Positions 25,337-34,292 of a stretch of 64,000 bases of DNA are shown piece by piece. Source of the stretch: JBFEYJ01 sp041563315 (GTDB taxonomy: Bacteria; Pseudomonadota; Gammaproteobacteria; Thiohalomonadales; Thiohalomonadaceae); contig JBFFNE010000002.1 of NCBI GenBank assembly GCA_041563315.1, positions 1-64,000 on the forward strand, written 5' to 3'. The notes under the pieces were generated by a model. The model was not told the origin of the DNA. It saw only the letters and a list, made by a program, of their open reading frames with translations, and made no database searches. Position 1 is the first letter of the stretch; each line of letters starts with the position of its first letter. The translations under genes were made by a program, and so were the position numbers.

Positions 25337-25500
25337 TCGCTTTATCTCTAATCGTTAGTGCCGTGAACAGGGATATATTCCATATGCCTGAGGCCAGTGC
25401 CACTCTCATTGCCACTTTTGTGACGAAGAGCAAGTTTTAGGGCGCCAGGTGTTTCGTTAGTACGAACTAATATATTGAAAATTTGAAGAATAACCAAGGT

Positions 25501-25809
25501 TTATTCCTTTTGCACAGCCTCGCTGATTAGCGCTGGCCCGGGAAAGCGCTTCGGATTTTGTATGGCCAAGCGTTTGTCGCGGCCGCTGGTGCCGCTTATC
25601 AGCGTGATCTGGCTCTTGGCGACCCCGAAGCCCTTGGCCAGAAACTTGATGAGATGTTCATTGGCCTTGCCATCGACGGGGGGAGCCGTGATACGGATTT
25701 TGAGGCTATCTGCCCCGTGGGGGCCGACGATCTCATCCTGGCTTGCACGCGGCTGAACGCGGATGTTTAAGATCAGCCGCTCCCCTTGCCATTGGTACCA
25801 TCCCGCCAT
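25501..25809 (-). CDS. yggU: DUF167 family protein YggU
   Basis: This 102-residue protein of the UPF0235/DUF167 family has the typical ILNIRVQPRASQDEIVGPHG start and the central ITAPPVDGKANEHLIKFLAK. The function is unknown; the fold is a small alpha/beta domain. E. coli YggU is 96 residues. It starts two bases after the yggT stop, in a conserved cluster yggS-proC-yggT-yggU. Confidence 0.94.
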   Translation of the reverse strand: MAGWYQWQGERLILNIRVQPRASQDEIVGPHGADSLKIRITAPPVDGKANEHLIKFLAKGFGVAKSQITLISGTSGRDKRLAIQNPKRFPGPALISEAVQKE

Positions 25810-25810
25810 A

Positions 25811-26392
25811 TCAGCCGAGGACCAGGGTCACCACCAGCATCTTCACTACCTGTAGCGCCAGCAACACCAGCAGCGGCGAAAGGTCGATACCGGAGATCGG
25901 CGGCAGCAGTCGACGGGCAGGCCGTAGGAGGGGGTCAGTGACACTGTACAGAACCGCAGTCAGGGGATTGTAGTGGCCGGGATTAAACCAGCTGCTCAGC
26001 GCCTGGATGATAATCGCAATGAGGAACAGGCTGATTGTCAGGGCGAAGAGGTCGAGTAGAGAGAGCAGTGCCACACCCAGCAGGTTGAGGCTTTGTCCGT
26101 CCAGCAGTCCGGGAAAGGTGTATTGGGAAATCTGGGTGCCGACCAGAGCCACCTGGAGCATGGTCAACAGATAGGCTAATACAAGGGTTGCTAGATCCCA
26201 GCCGCCAAATCCGGGAATGAGTCGGCGAAGTGGCCGAACCAGCGGCGTGGTGACTTTGATCACGAATTGTGACAGGGGATTGTAAAAGTCTGCCCTTGCC
26301 CATTGCAGCAGAAAGCGCAGCAACACCACGGCGATATAGAGCTGAAAAAGTGTGGTAAGAAGAAAATCCAGTACTGTAACCAAGGCGCCCAT
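25811..26392 (-). CDS. yggT: YggT family integral membrane protein
   Basis: This 193-residue protein contains two copies of the YggT domain, each with two membrane helices and a FNPLSQFVIKVTTPLVRPLR or YNPLTAVLYSVTDPLLRPAR element. Length resembles E. coli YggT (188). The family has been linked to osmotic-stress tolerance and, in other lineages, to thylakoid or division-site structure. It lies three bases after proC and is followed by yggU after one base, so the genes share a transcript. Confidence 0.94.
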   Translation of the reverse strand: MGALVTVLDFLLTTLFQLYIAVVLLRFLLQWARADFYNPLSQFVIKVTTPLVRPLRRLIPGFGGWDLATLVLAYLLTMLQVALVGTQISQYTFPGLLDGQSLNLLGVALLSLLDLFALTISLFLIAIIIQALSSWFNPGHYNPLTAVLYSVTDPLLRPARRLLPPISGIDLSPLLVLLALQVVKMLVVTLVLG

Positions 26393-26395
26393 CGG

Positions 26396-27232
26396 TTATT
26401 TTTCCCCTAGTTGAACAGCAAGCTCTATCGAGCGATCGCGGGCACCCTCAAGCGCCTTGTTGAAGAGCTCACGGATCCCCCCCTCTTCAAGGATATCAAT
26501 GGCCCGCTCTGTGGTGCCGCCGGGTGAGGTGACTCGGGCGCGCAGTGTAGTGCTCTCGTCAGGGCTCTCCAGCGCCATTTTGGCGGCGCCGAAGGCGGTT
26601 TGTACCGCAAGCAGCCGTGCGCTCTCTTCAGAGAGCCCGAGTTTGGTACCGGCCTGTGACATCAGTTCGATGACAAGGAAAATATAGGCTGGACCGCTCC
26701 CGGAGAGCGCTGTGACGGCGTCCATCTGTGACTCCTGCTCCAGCCACAGGGTTAACCCGACCGCGCGCATGACCCCTTCGGCCAGTTCGCGCTGTTCGGC
26801 ACTGACCCGGTTGTTGGCAAACAAGGCGGTAGCGCCGCTCTGTACCAGCGAGGGTGTGTTGGGCATGGTACGTACGATGGCACAGTTGCCGCCAAGCCAG
26901 CGATCGATATCGGCAATCCGGATCCCGGCGGCCACTGATAGAAACAATGGTTTATCGTCCTGTTGTTCCTCAGCGATGCCAAGGCAGACTTCACCCAGTA
27001 CCTGAGGTTTGACCGCCAGTACCACGACGTCGACTGCGGCGACTAGCTCGCGGTTATCGGCGGTGGTGTTGACGCCATAGCGGTTGCCCAGCGTTTCGCG
27101 GCGCACGGCATCTGGTTCTGCTACCCAGATATTGCCAGCCGGGCAGCCGTCGCTGATCAGGCCGCCGATGAGACTGGTGGCCATGTTGCCACCGCCGATA
27201 AAGCCGATAGTGTGTTTTTTCATCATCATCAT
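26396..27232 (-). CDS. proC: pyrroline-5-carboxylate reductase
   Basis: This 278-residue enzyme performs the last step of proline synthesis, reduction of pyrroline-5-carboxylate by NAD(P)H. The dinucleotide loop is TIGFIGGGNMATSLIGGL and the active region has VRTMPNTPSLVQSGATAL and ALSGSGPAYIFLVIELM. It begins with four consecutive ATG codons followed by AAA, so the exact start could be any of four. It is close in length to E. coli ProC (269). The gene lies 167 bases after yggS. Confidence 0.96.
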   Translation of the reverse strand: MMMMKKHTIGFIGGGNMATSLIGGLISDGCPAGNIWVAEPDAVRRETLGNRYGVNTTADNRELVAAVDVVVLAVKPQVLGEVCLGIAEEQQDDKPLFLSVAAGIRIADIDRWLGGNCAIVRTMPNTPSLVQSGATALFANNRVSAEQRELAEGVMRAVGLTLWLEQESQMDAVTALSGSGPAYIFLVIELMSQAGTKLGLSEESARLLAVQTAFGAAKMALESPDESTTLRARVTSPGGTTERAIDILEEGGIRELFNKALEGARDRSIELAVQLGEK

Positions 27233-27399
27233 CGTCTGCTGTGGTTAGAGGTGGCGGAGAGAGTCCCATTTTTGTGGTTGAGCTAACAGAATGCAAGTCA
27301 CCAAATCAGCTTAATTAGGGGGTAACGACAGCCGTGGCGGTCTGTGTGGTATTTTCGAGCCGTTGCGCCCGAGTGATGAGCCGGGATGTATTCAGGAAT

Positions 27400-28110
27400 C
27401 TAAGCATCGGGTTTGGGCGGGCGTGGACCGAACAGGGCGCTACCGATACGTAGCATCGTTGCCCCTTCGGCGATGGCGGCCTCAAGGTCGTCGGACATCC
27501 CCATGGAAAGGGTATCGAGTGCCATGCCCTCGGTATTGAGACGTTCCATGGCAAGGCGCAAGGAACGAAAGGGCCTGCATTGTGCCTCAAAAGTCTCCGC
27601 TGGCTCAGGGACCGCCATCAGGCCACGCAGCCGTAGACGCGGCAGGCAGGCGACCTCTCTGGCCAGTTCGGGTAGTTTGTTGAGGGAGACACCGGACTTG
27701 CTGGTTTCCTCGCTGATGTTGACCTGCAGGCAGATATTGAGTGGCGGCATGGTCGCCGGTCGTTGCTCGCTCAAGCGCTGGGCGATTTTTAATCGGTCCA
27801 CGCTGTGGACCCAGTTGAAGTGTTCAGCGATGCTACGCGTTTTATTCGACTGGATCGGACCAATGAAGTGCCACTCCAGTGATAAATCGGCAAGCTCGGC
27901 CATCTTGTTCAGGGCCTCCTGCAGATAGTTCTCGCCGAAGCGGCTTATACCCTCTGCAGCGATTGTGCGCAGTTCATCTGCGCTGCGGGTTTTGCTCACT
28001 GCGAGCAGGGTGACGGAGTCGGGTTCTCGTGAAAACCGGGCAATGGCGGCATCTATGCGCCCAATCACGGTGTTCAGTCGCCGTTGTAATGGATGTGAGT
28101 TGTCTGTCAT
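27400..28110 (-). CDS. yggS: pyridoxal phosphate homeostasis protein YggS
   Basis: This 236-residue single-domain TIM-barrel protein binds pyridoxal 5'-phosphate through the lysine in LLAVSKTRSADELR. Other conserved parts are RFGENYLQEALNKM, WHFIGPIQSNKTR, CLQVNISEETSKSGV and LSMGMSDDLEAAIAEGATMLRIG. It buffers PLP in the cell and lacks enzyme activity. Length equals E. coli YggS within a few residues (234). It is divergent from pilT, as in Pseudomonas. Confidence 0.96.
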   Translation of the reverse strand: MTDNSHPLQRRLNTVIGRIDAAIARFSREPDSVTLLAVSKTRSADELRTIAAEGISRFGENYLQEALNKMAELADLSLEWHFIGPIQSNKTRSIAEHFNWVHSVDRLKIAQRLSEQRPATMPPLNICLQVNISEETSKSGVSLNKLPELAREVACLPRLRLRGLMAVPEPAETFEAQCRPFRSLRLAMERLNTEGMALDTLSMGMSDDLEAAIAEGATMLRIGSALFGPRPPKPDA

Positions 28111-28300
28111 AGCCTAACAGTATACTTTAGGACACATTTAAAAATTCAAAGAAGCATCCCGTGGTATCGGCACCGGCCTGTTGTGTGGAATTTCAGTAAG
28201 TTACGCCAGGCATTTGCGGACCGGTTCAGTCGGGGGTAGTGTGCTTCACCGAATACCGATAACAGTAAACCTATAGAAACTTTGTGTTGAGGTCATTGTA

Positions 28301-29338
28301 ATGGATATCACGGAATTGCTTGCCTTCGGAGTAAAAAACGGTGCCTCCGACCTCCATCTCTCGGCCGGCCTGCCGCCGATGATCCGCGTCGATGGTGAGG
28401 TGCGGCGCATCAATGTGCCGCCAATGGAGCATTCGGAAGTTCACCGTCTTGTCTATGACATCATGAACGATAAGCAGCGCAAGGATTACGAAGAGTATCT
28501 TGAAACGGATTTTTCCTTTGAGATCAAGGGGCTGGCCCGTTTCCGTGTCAATGCCTTCAACCACAACCGAGGGGCGGGTGCGGTACTGCGTACCATCCCT
28601 TCCAAGATCCTCAGTCTAGAGGAACTCAACTGTCCGCCGATCTTCAAGCAGATCTCCGACAATCCACGCGGCCTGGCGCTGGTCACCGGACCGACCGGTT
28701 CGGGTAAATCCACCACCCTCGCTGCGATGATCAATTACATCAATGAAAACCACCAGGGGCATATCCTGACGCTCGAGGATCCGATCGAATTCGTGCACGA
28801 ATCGAAAAAGTGCCTGATCAACCAGCGTGAGATGCATCGTGACTCCCTGGGCTTTAACGAGGCGCTACGCTCGGCGCTACGTGAAGACCCGGATATCATC
28901 CTCGTCGGCGAGATGCGCGATCTCGAGACCATCCGTCTGGCACTGGAGGCGGCGGAAACCGGCCATATGGTCTTCGGTACCCTGCACACCAGTTCTGCGG
29001 CCAAGACCATTGACCGTATTGTCGACGTGTTCCCCGCTGCGGAGAAGGACATGGTACGTTCCATGTTGTCAGAGTCCCTGCGCGCGGTTATCTCGCAGAC
29101 CCTGTTGAAGAAAAATGGCGGTGGCCGCGTAGCGGCGCACGAGATCATGATCGGCATGCCTGCTATCCGTAACCTCATTCGTGAAAACAAGATCGCGCAG
29201 ATGTACTCGGCTATCCAAACCGGGCAGCAGTACGGGATGCAAACCCTCGATCAAAATCTCAAGACATTGGTGGAGAAAGGCGTGGTCAGTAAACAAGAGG
29301 CCCGCTCCAAGGCGTCTAATAAAGATATTTTCCTGTAA
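28301..29338 (+). CDS. pilT: type IV pilus retraction ATPase PilT
   Basis: This 345-residue hexameric ATPase powers pilus retraction for twitching motility. The Walker A motif GPTGSGKS starts at residue 130, the Asp box and Walker B (LREDPDIILVGEMRDLETI) follow, and the His box is in FGTLHTSSAAKTIDR. The PilT-specific C-terminal AIRNLIRENK segment required for retraction is present. Length matches P. aeruginosa PilT (344). pilU follows after 47 bases on the same strand. Confidence 0.97.
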   Translation: MDITELLAFGVKNGASDLHLSAGLPPMIRVDGEVRRINVPPMEHSEVHRLVYDIMNDKQRKDYEEYLETDFSFEIKGLARFRVNAFNHNRGAGAVLRTIPSKILSLEELNCPPIFKQISDNPRGLALVTGPTGSGKSTTLAAMINYINENHQGHILTLEDPIEFVHESKKCLINQREMHRDSLGFNEALRSALREDPDIILVGEMRDLETIRLALEAAETGHMVFGTLHTSSAAKTIDRIVDVFPAAEKDMVRSMLSESLRAVISQTLLKKNGGGRVAAHEIMIGMPAIRNLIRENKIAQMYSAIQTGQQYGMQTLDQNLKTLVEKGVVSKQEARSKASNKDIFL

Positions 29339-29385
29339 GATGCATGCCCCTTTTGAGATAGCGCGCACAGCGGATGAGGTAAAGG

Positions 29386-30525
29386 ATGGAATTTGATTCC
29401 CTGCTTAAACTAATGGTCCACAAGAACGGCTCGGACCTGTTTATTACGGCTGGTGTGCCGCCCAGCATGAAGATTAATGGCAAAATCATGCCTGTCTCCA
29501 AGGGAAGTTTGACACCCGATCAGGCTCGGCAGATTGTCTTTAGCATCATGAACAAGGGTCAGACCGAAGAGTTCGAGGACAGCCATGAGTGCAACTTCGC
29601 CCTGGCTCGTCCCGGGATAGGACGCTTTCGTGTCAATGTCTTCCAGCAGCGTAACCAAGTGGGCATGGTGCTGCGTAAGATCGAGACCACGATCCCGACC
29701 TTCGAGGATCTCAAGCTGCCAGAGACGCTGAAGGAACTGGCGCTGACCAAGCGCGGTATCATCCTTTTTGTTGGTGGTACCGGTACCGGTAAGTCCACCT
29801 CTCTGGCCTCGATGGTGGATTATCGCAATACCAATACCCAGGGCCATATCATTACCATTGAGGATCCCATTGAGTATGTGCATCAGCACAAGGGGTGTAT
29901 CGTGACCCAGCGCGAGGTGGGTATCGACACCCGCACCTTTGATGATGCGCTGGTCAACACCCTGCGTCAGGCGCCGGATGTCATTCTGATCGGTGAGATC
30001 CGCCATCCCGAGACCATGGACCACGCCATCGCCTTTGCTGAAACCGGGCACCTTTGTCTGGCCACACTGCACGCTAACAATGCCAACCAGGCCATGGACC
30101 GTATTATCAACTTCTTCCCAGAAGAGCGACGCCCACAGTTGTTGATGGATCTCTCTCTCAACATGAAAGCGATCGTTAGCCAGCGCCTCATCCCTACCGT
30201 CGATGGCCAGGGGAGACGTGCCGCCATCGAGATCCTGATTAATACACCACTAATGTCCGATCTGATCCTCAAGGGCGAGGTGCATGAGATGAAGGATCTG
30301 ATGAAAAAATCAGGCGAACAGGGAATGAAGACCTTCGACCAGGCCCTCTACGAGCTGTTCCGCGACGGTTTTATCACCGAGGAAGAGGCATTAAGAAATT
30401 CCGACTCCCCGAACGAGGTTCGCCTCATGATTAAGCTGGCCGAGCAGGACGGCGCCAAGGAGTTGGGCTCCAGCCTCGATGGGCTCACTATTGATGGCGG
30501 GGATGATCGGGGAATGATGCGTTAA
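29386..30525 (+). CDS. pilU: type IV pilus accessory retraction ATPase PilU
   Basis: This 379-residue PilT paralogue supports retraction under load. It has Walker A GGTGTGKS with lysine at residue 136, Walker B in RQAPDVILIGEIRHPETM, and LATLHANNANQAMDRI. The tail after residue 345 (LAEQDGAKELGSSLDGLTID) is the disordered end typical of PilU and absent from PilT. Length fits P. aeruginosa PilU (382). The pilT-pilU order is conserved. The inverted repeat at 30529 lies four bases after the stop. Confidence 0.96.
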   Translation: MEFDSLLKLMVHKNGSDLFITAGVPPSMKINGKIMPVSKGSLTPDQARQIVFSIMNKGQTEEFEDSHECNFALARPGIGRFRVNVFQQRNQVGMVLRKIETTIPTFEDLKLPETLKELALTKRGIILFVGGTGTGKSTSLASMVDYRNTNTQGHIITIEDPIEYVHQHKGCIVTQREVGIDTRTFDDALVNTLRQAPDVILIGEIRHPETMDHAIAFAETGHLCLATLHANNANQAMDRIINFFPEERRPQLLMDLSLNMKAIVSQRLIPTVDGQGRRAAIEILINTPLMSDLILKGEVHEMKDLMKKSGEQGMKTFDQALYELFRDGFITEEEALRNSDSPNEVRLMIKLAEQDGAKELGSSLDGLTIDGGDDRGMMR

Positions 30526-30528
30526 AGG

Positions 30529-30573
30529 CAGATACGAGGGGCGAGGGGCAAGACGCTTTACCCTCGCCTCTCG
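30529..30573. repeat. short hairpin of the CAGATACGAGG family after pilU
   Basis: CGAGGGGCGAGGG (30535-30547) pairs with CCCTCGCCTCTCG (30561-30573) with one mismatch and a 13-base loop, between two convergent genes. The left flank CAGATACGAGGGGCGAGGG equals, with two changes, the minus strand of the element end near 7690. It may also act as a terminator, although no T-run follows. Confidence 0.65.
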
Positions 30574-30582
30574 AATCGGTTT

Positions 30583-31458
30583 TCAGGCGAAAACGGTACG
30601 GGCGTCGAACACCGGCCCGTCGACGCAGACCCGCTTCATTGCCGGTCCGTTTTCGGTTTGTACCTCCACCACGCAACCGGCGCACCCGCCGACGCCGCAG
30701 GCCATGAATTCTTCCATCGAGACCTGGCAGGGGAGATGATACTCGGCGGCCAGTTTTGCCACCGCCTCCAGCATCGGATGTGGACCACAGCTAAAGACTT
30801 CTATCTGCTGGCGTTGCTCCTCACTTAGTGCGTTAAGCCACTGTCGCGCCAGATCGGTGACGTAGCCGTCAAAACAACCCGTGTATCCCTGTTTGCTTGC
30901 CAGACGTGAGGCGACTCCCCAGTCCTCAAGCAACGGCATGGCCGCAATCACATCGGCGGCGATGCCGGGAACCAGGATTTGCGAGGGACGGCTCTGGAAT
31001 GGGAAGGGAACCTCGGAGCCCATGATGACGAAGGGGCTGTAGGCACCTTGGATGGCACGCAGGTGATCAGCCAGAAAGATCATTGGCGGTATACCCACCC
31101 CACCGCCGATCAGCAAAGGGCGTGAACGTTCCAGATGGGGGACGAAGGGGTTGCCGATGGGACCGAGGACATTAAGTTTCTCTCCAACCTTGCGTTGTGC
31201 CAGCAAAGCCGTGCCCTCACCAAAAACCTTGTAGAGGAACTCCACGCTGCCACTCCGGGGATCGGTGCGCATGATGGAGATAGGGCGCCGCAACGGACGG
31301 TTGGGATTCACCTGCAGGTGGGCAAAGCTGCCGGGTTGGGCCCGAGCGGCTATCTCTGGTGCATGGAGACGCAGCACATATTGTTCGCCCGCATGGGACT
31401 CATGCTGCAGAATCTCTGCATTTTCAATGAAGATCGTTTCACGTTGGTGCTTATTCAT
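30583..31458 (-). CDS. dihydroorotate dehydrogenase electron-transfer (PyrK-like) subunit
   Basis: From ATG 31458 this is a 291-residue ferredoxin-reductase-type flavoprotein. The FAD site is in RPLRRPISIMR, the NAD site in LLIGGGVGIPPMIFLADHL, and the C-terminal [2Fe-2S] cluster is held by four cysteines in EEFMACGVGGCAGC and the later MKRVCVDGP. PyrK passes electrons from class 1B dihydroorotate dehydrogenase to NAD. Most Gammaproteobacteria use the quinone-linked PyrD instead, and no PyrD is visible here, so its partner is open. It lies 62 bases after the dihydroorotase-like gene. A longer frame to 31584 overlaps that gene and is rejected. Confidence 0.85.
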   Translation of the reverse strand: MNKHQRETIFIENAEILQHESHAGEQYVLRLHAPEIAARAQPGSFAHLQVNPNRPLRRPISIMRTDPRSGSVEFLYKVFGEGTALLAQRKVGEKLNVLGPIGNPFVPHLERSRPLLIGGGVGIPPMIFLADHLRAIQGAYSPFVIMGSEVPFPFQSRPSQILVPGIAADVIAAMPLLEDWGVASRLASKQGYTGCFDGYVTDLARQWLNALSEEQRQQIEVFSCGPHPMLEAVAKLAAEYHLPCQVSMEEFMACGVGGCAGCVVEVQTENGPAMKRVCVDGPVFDARTVFA

Positions 31459-31520
31459 CGATTTTGCTCTGTGTTCTTGGTCATCATGGTTGTCGATATC
31501 CTGTGGTGTCCGGCTAACCG

Positions 31521-32795
31521 CTAGAACGGATATACTTGCCGGCCCTCGAGCAGGGTATGGCTGACCCGCCCTTGCATCTCCCATCCCAGGAAAGGGGTGT
31601 TCTTTCCTGTGGAGACCAGGTTGTGTTCCGTTACCTCCCAGCGGTGTTCAGGGTCGACGATACAGATATCGGCGAGTGCTCCGGGACTCAGCGTACCCGC
31701 CTCGATTCCGAGGATCTGCGCCGGCCCCCAAGTGATACGGGAGATCGCGTCACTCAGGCTGATCACACCCTCTTCGACCAGACGCAGCGTCAGGGGAAGC
31801 AGGGTTTCCAGCGCGCTGATTCCTGGTTCAGTGGCGGCGAAGGGGGCGAGTTTGGCGTCGCGGTCATGGGGTTGGTGATCGGAGCAGACGGCACTGATTA
31901 TGCCCTCGGCCACGGCTTCACGCAGGCTATCGCGATCGCGCTGGCTTCGTAGCGGCGGTCGGACATGGCAGAGGCTGTTGAAATCGCCGATATCTAGGTC
32001 CGTAAGATAGAGTTGGTGGGCGCTTACGTCCGCACTGACATTCAGTCCTCTGCCTTTTGCCTCAGCGATCAAGGCGATGGATCGGGCACTGGATAACTGG
32101 CTGAAATGGGCACGTACCCCCGCTTGTTCGATCAAAATCAGATCACGACTGAGTGCGATCACTTCGGCGCATTCGGGGATGCCGGCGAGGCCAAGTCGGG
32201 TGCTCAGTTCTCCTTCGTGAACACAGCCATCGGCGGCAAGCCAGGGGTCCTCGGCGTTGACGAAAACGGTCAATCCGAGGGTAGCGGCATACTCCAGCGC
32301 GCGACGGTGTACCAGTGTGCTGGTGATGGGGCGGTGGGCGTTGCCCATGACCCGGCAGCCTGCGGTATGCAGTGCCTGCATCGATGCCAGATGCTCCCCC
32401 CCCAGGCCTTGTGTCAGCGCACCAATGGGCAGTACGCGAGCCTTGCCCGAGGCCTCTGCCCGGTGGGCAATTTGTGCGGCAACGGCGGGGTTGTCGATAA
32501 CCGGATTGGTGTCCGGTGGGCAGCACAGGGTCGTTATACCGGCGGCAGCAGCAGCAGCGGTCTCGCTGGCAATGGTGCCCTTGTGTTTTTGCCCGGGTTC
32601 GCGCAGGCGAGCTTGCAGATCCACCAGGCCCGGCAGGATCCATTTCCCGCGGGCATCGATTTGCTGCTCTGCTGTAAAATCGAGAGGCGCCTCGCCAATG
32701 GAGGCAATACGCCCTTGGTGTATGTAAAGATCGCAGATGGCATCGAGCCCGTTGGCGGGGTCAATGATGCGTCCGCCGCGGATGACTGTTCCCAT
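31521..32795 (-). CDS. pyrC': non-catalytic dihydroorotase-like protein (PyrC')
   Basis: This 424-residue protein has the dihydroorotase fold, but the metal-binding His-x-His of active enzymes is replaced by Q61 and R63 (VDLQARLREPG). Further changes occur at NAEDPWL and AHFSQLSSARS, where active enzymes have histidines. The later SDHQPHD motif remains. This is the pattern of the pseudo-dihydroorotase of Pseudomonas, which supports PyrB assembly. It begins two bases after pyrB, so it should form a complex with it. The real dihydroorotase must be encoded elsewhere. Database labels of 'dihydroorotase' would mislead. Confidence 0.88.
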   Translation of the reverse strand: MGTVIRGGRIIDPANGLDAICDLYIHQGRIASIGEAPLDFTAEQQIDARGKWILPGLVDLQARLREPGQKHKGTIASETAAAAAAGITTLCCPPDTNPVIDNPAVAAQIAHRAEASGKARVLPIGALTQGLGGEHLASMQALHTAGCRVMGNAHRPITSTLVHRRALEYAATLGLTVFVNAEDPWLAADGCVHEGELSTRLGLAGIPECAEVIALSRDLILIEQAGVRAHFSQLSSARSIALIAEAKGRGLNVSADVSAHQLYLTDLDIGDFNSLCHVRPPLRSQRDRDSLREAVAEGIISAVCSDHQPHDRDAKLAPFAATEPGISALETLLPLTLRLVEEGVISLSDAISRITWGPAQILGIEAGTLSPGALADICIVDPEHRWEVTEHNLVSTGKNTPFLGWEMQGRVSHTLLEGRQVYPF

Positions 32796-32797
32796 GA

Positions 32798-33784
32798 TTA
32801 CTGCTCCTCCCCGCCGCTCTCGGTACCGGGCTGACGCCCGAGCACCATGCTCATTACCGCCATTCGAATAGCCAGACCGTTGCTGACCTGCTCCAGGATT
32901 ACCGACTGCGGTCCGTCTGCCACGCTTGAGGCGATTTCAACACCACGGTTGATGGGGCCGGGATGCATGACAATGGCGTCAGGCTTGGCAACGGCTAGTT
33001 TTTCCTCGGTTAGTCCATAGCGCTGGAAGTATTCTCCCTCACTCGGTAGCAGGGCTCCCTGCATCCGCTCTTTTTGCAGTCGCAGCATGATCACCACATC
33101 AACATCTTCCAGCCCCTGTTGCATGTCGTGAAAAATATGCACGCCCATATTGGCGACGGCTTTCGGGATTAAGGTCTTGGGCCCGATTCCCCGTAGTTCG
33201 CCGACGCCAAGGGTGTTGAGGGCGTGGATTTGTGAGCGGGCCACCCGTGAGTGCAGGATGTCGCCGACAATCGCGACTTTGAGGTGCTGGAATTCCTGCT
33301 TGTGACGGCGGATAGTGAACATATCCAGCAATGCCTGAGTGGGGTGGGCATGGCGCCCGTCACCGGCATTGATCACACTAACGTGAGGAGCCACATGTTT
33401 GGCGATAAAATTGGCTGCGCCACTCTCGGCATGGCGTACCACGAACAAATCACAGTGCATTGCCTCGAGATTGTGCAGCATATCGAGCAGACTCTCGCCC
33501 TTGCTGGTAGCTGAGGTGGCGATGTTGATACTCTGCACGTCGGCCGACAACCGGTTGGCGGCCAGTTCAAATGTGGTTCGGGTGCGTGTGCTGGTTTCAA
33601 AGAACAGGTTGATGATGGTTTTGCCACGCAGCAGCGGTACCTTTTTCACGCTCTGACCACCTACGGTGGCGAAGGACTCAGCCAGGTCGAGAATTTCGGT
33701 CAAGTGCTGTTTTTTAAGCCCCTCTATGGTGAGGAGGTGGCGTAGCTTGCCATGGGTATCCAGTTGCAGGTTATTGTTAGTCAT
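32798..33784 (-). CDS. pyrB: aspartate carbamoyltransferase catalytic subunit
   Basis: This 328-residue enzyme forms carbamoyl-aspartate, the committed step of pyrimidine synthesis. The carbamoyl-phosphate loop is FFETSTRTRTTFELAA, and the aspartate-binding part has HPGPINRGVEI. The paired pyrC' gene places it in the dodecameric class found in Pseudomonas, where PyrB associates with a pseudo-dihydroorotase and has no PyrI. It overlaps pyrR by eight bases. Length is close to P. aeruginosa PyrB (334). Confidence 0.95.
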   Translation of the reverse strand: MTNNNLQLDTHGKLRHLLTIEGLKKQHLTEILDLAESFATVGGQSVKKVPLLRGKTIINLFFETSTRTRTTFELAANRLSADVQSINIATSATSKGESLLDMLHNLEAMHCDLFVVRHAESGAANFIAKHVAPHVSVINAGDGRHAHPTQALLDMFTIRRHKQEFQHLKVAIVGDILHSRVARSQIHALNTLGVGELRGIGPKTLIPKAVANMGVHIFHDMQQGLEDVDVVIMLRLQKERMQGALLPSEGEYFQRYGLTEEKLAVAKPDAIVMHPGPINRGVEIASSVADGPQSVILEQVSNGLAIRMAVMSMVLGRQPGTESGGEEQ

Positions 33785-34292
33785 TGCGGGTTTGCAGGCT
33801 CAGGCTGAGAGGTTCAGGTCCGTTGAGTTTGATCTGTTCATCAGGGCCAAGGTCGAGACGCATGCCGTAGACATCCGCCTGGATGGGGAGTTCGCGTCCG
33901 CTGCGTTCGACCAGTACTGCAAGCAGCACACTGGCGGGACGACCGTAGTCGAAGATTTCGTTCAGTGCGGCGCGCACCGTACGCCCTGACTGCAACACAT
34001 CGTCTACCAGGATAATCGCCTTATCTTCAATGGTGAATGGCAGGTTGGAGGGCTTGACCTGGGGGTGCATCCCGGCGCGGGAAAAATCATCACGATAGAA
34101 ACTGATGTCGAGGGTGCCTAGCGCCTCGCTGATAGCCAGGCGCCGGTGCAGTTCCCTGGCAACCCAGACGCCGCCGGTGTGGATACCGATCATGCAGACA
34201 TCGCTGAGTCCGCGCGCTTGCAGGGTGCTGGCCAGCTGTGCCGACATCTGTTCGAGCAGGAAGCTGACCTCTGGTAGTGTGTTTGCCTTCAT
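33777..34292 (-). CDS. pyrR: PyrR, pyrimidine regulator / uracil phosphoribosyltransferase
   Basis: This 171-residue protein has the PRPP-binding loop AIILVDDVLQSGRTVRAAL and the family pattern MIGIHTGGVWVARELHRRL. PyrR regulates pyrimidine genes in response to UMP and also has uracil phosphoribosyltransferase activity in some species. No attenuator of the Bacillus type is visible in front of the group, so the way it acts here is unknown. It overlaps ruvX by four bases and pyrB by eight. Confidence 0.93.
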   Translation of the reverse strand: MKANTLPEVSFLLEQMSAQLASTLQARGLSDVCMIGIHTGGVWVARELHRRLAISEALGTLDISFYRDDFSRAGMHPQVKPSNLPFTIEDKAIILVDDVLQSGRTVRAALNEIFDYGRPASVLLAVLVERSGRELPIQADVYGMRLDLGPDEQIKLNGPEPLSLSLQTRND

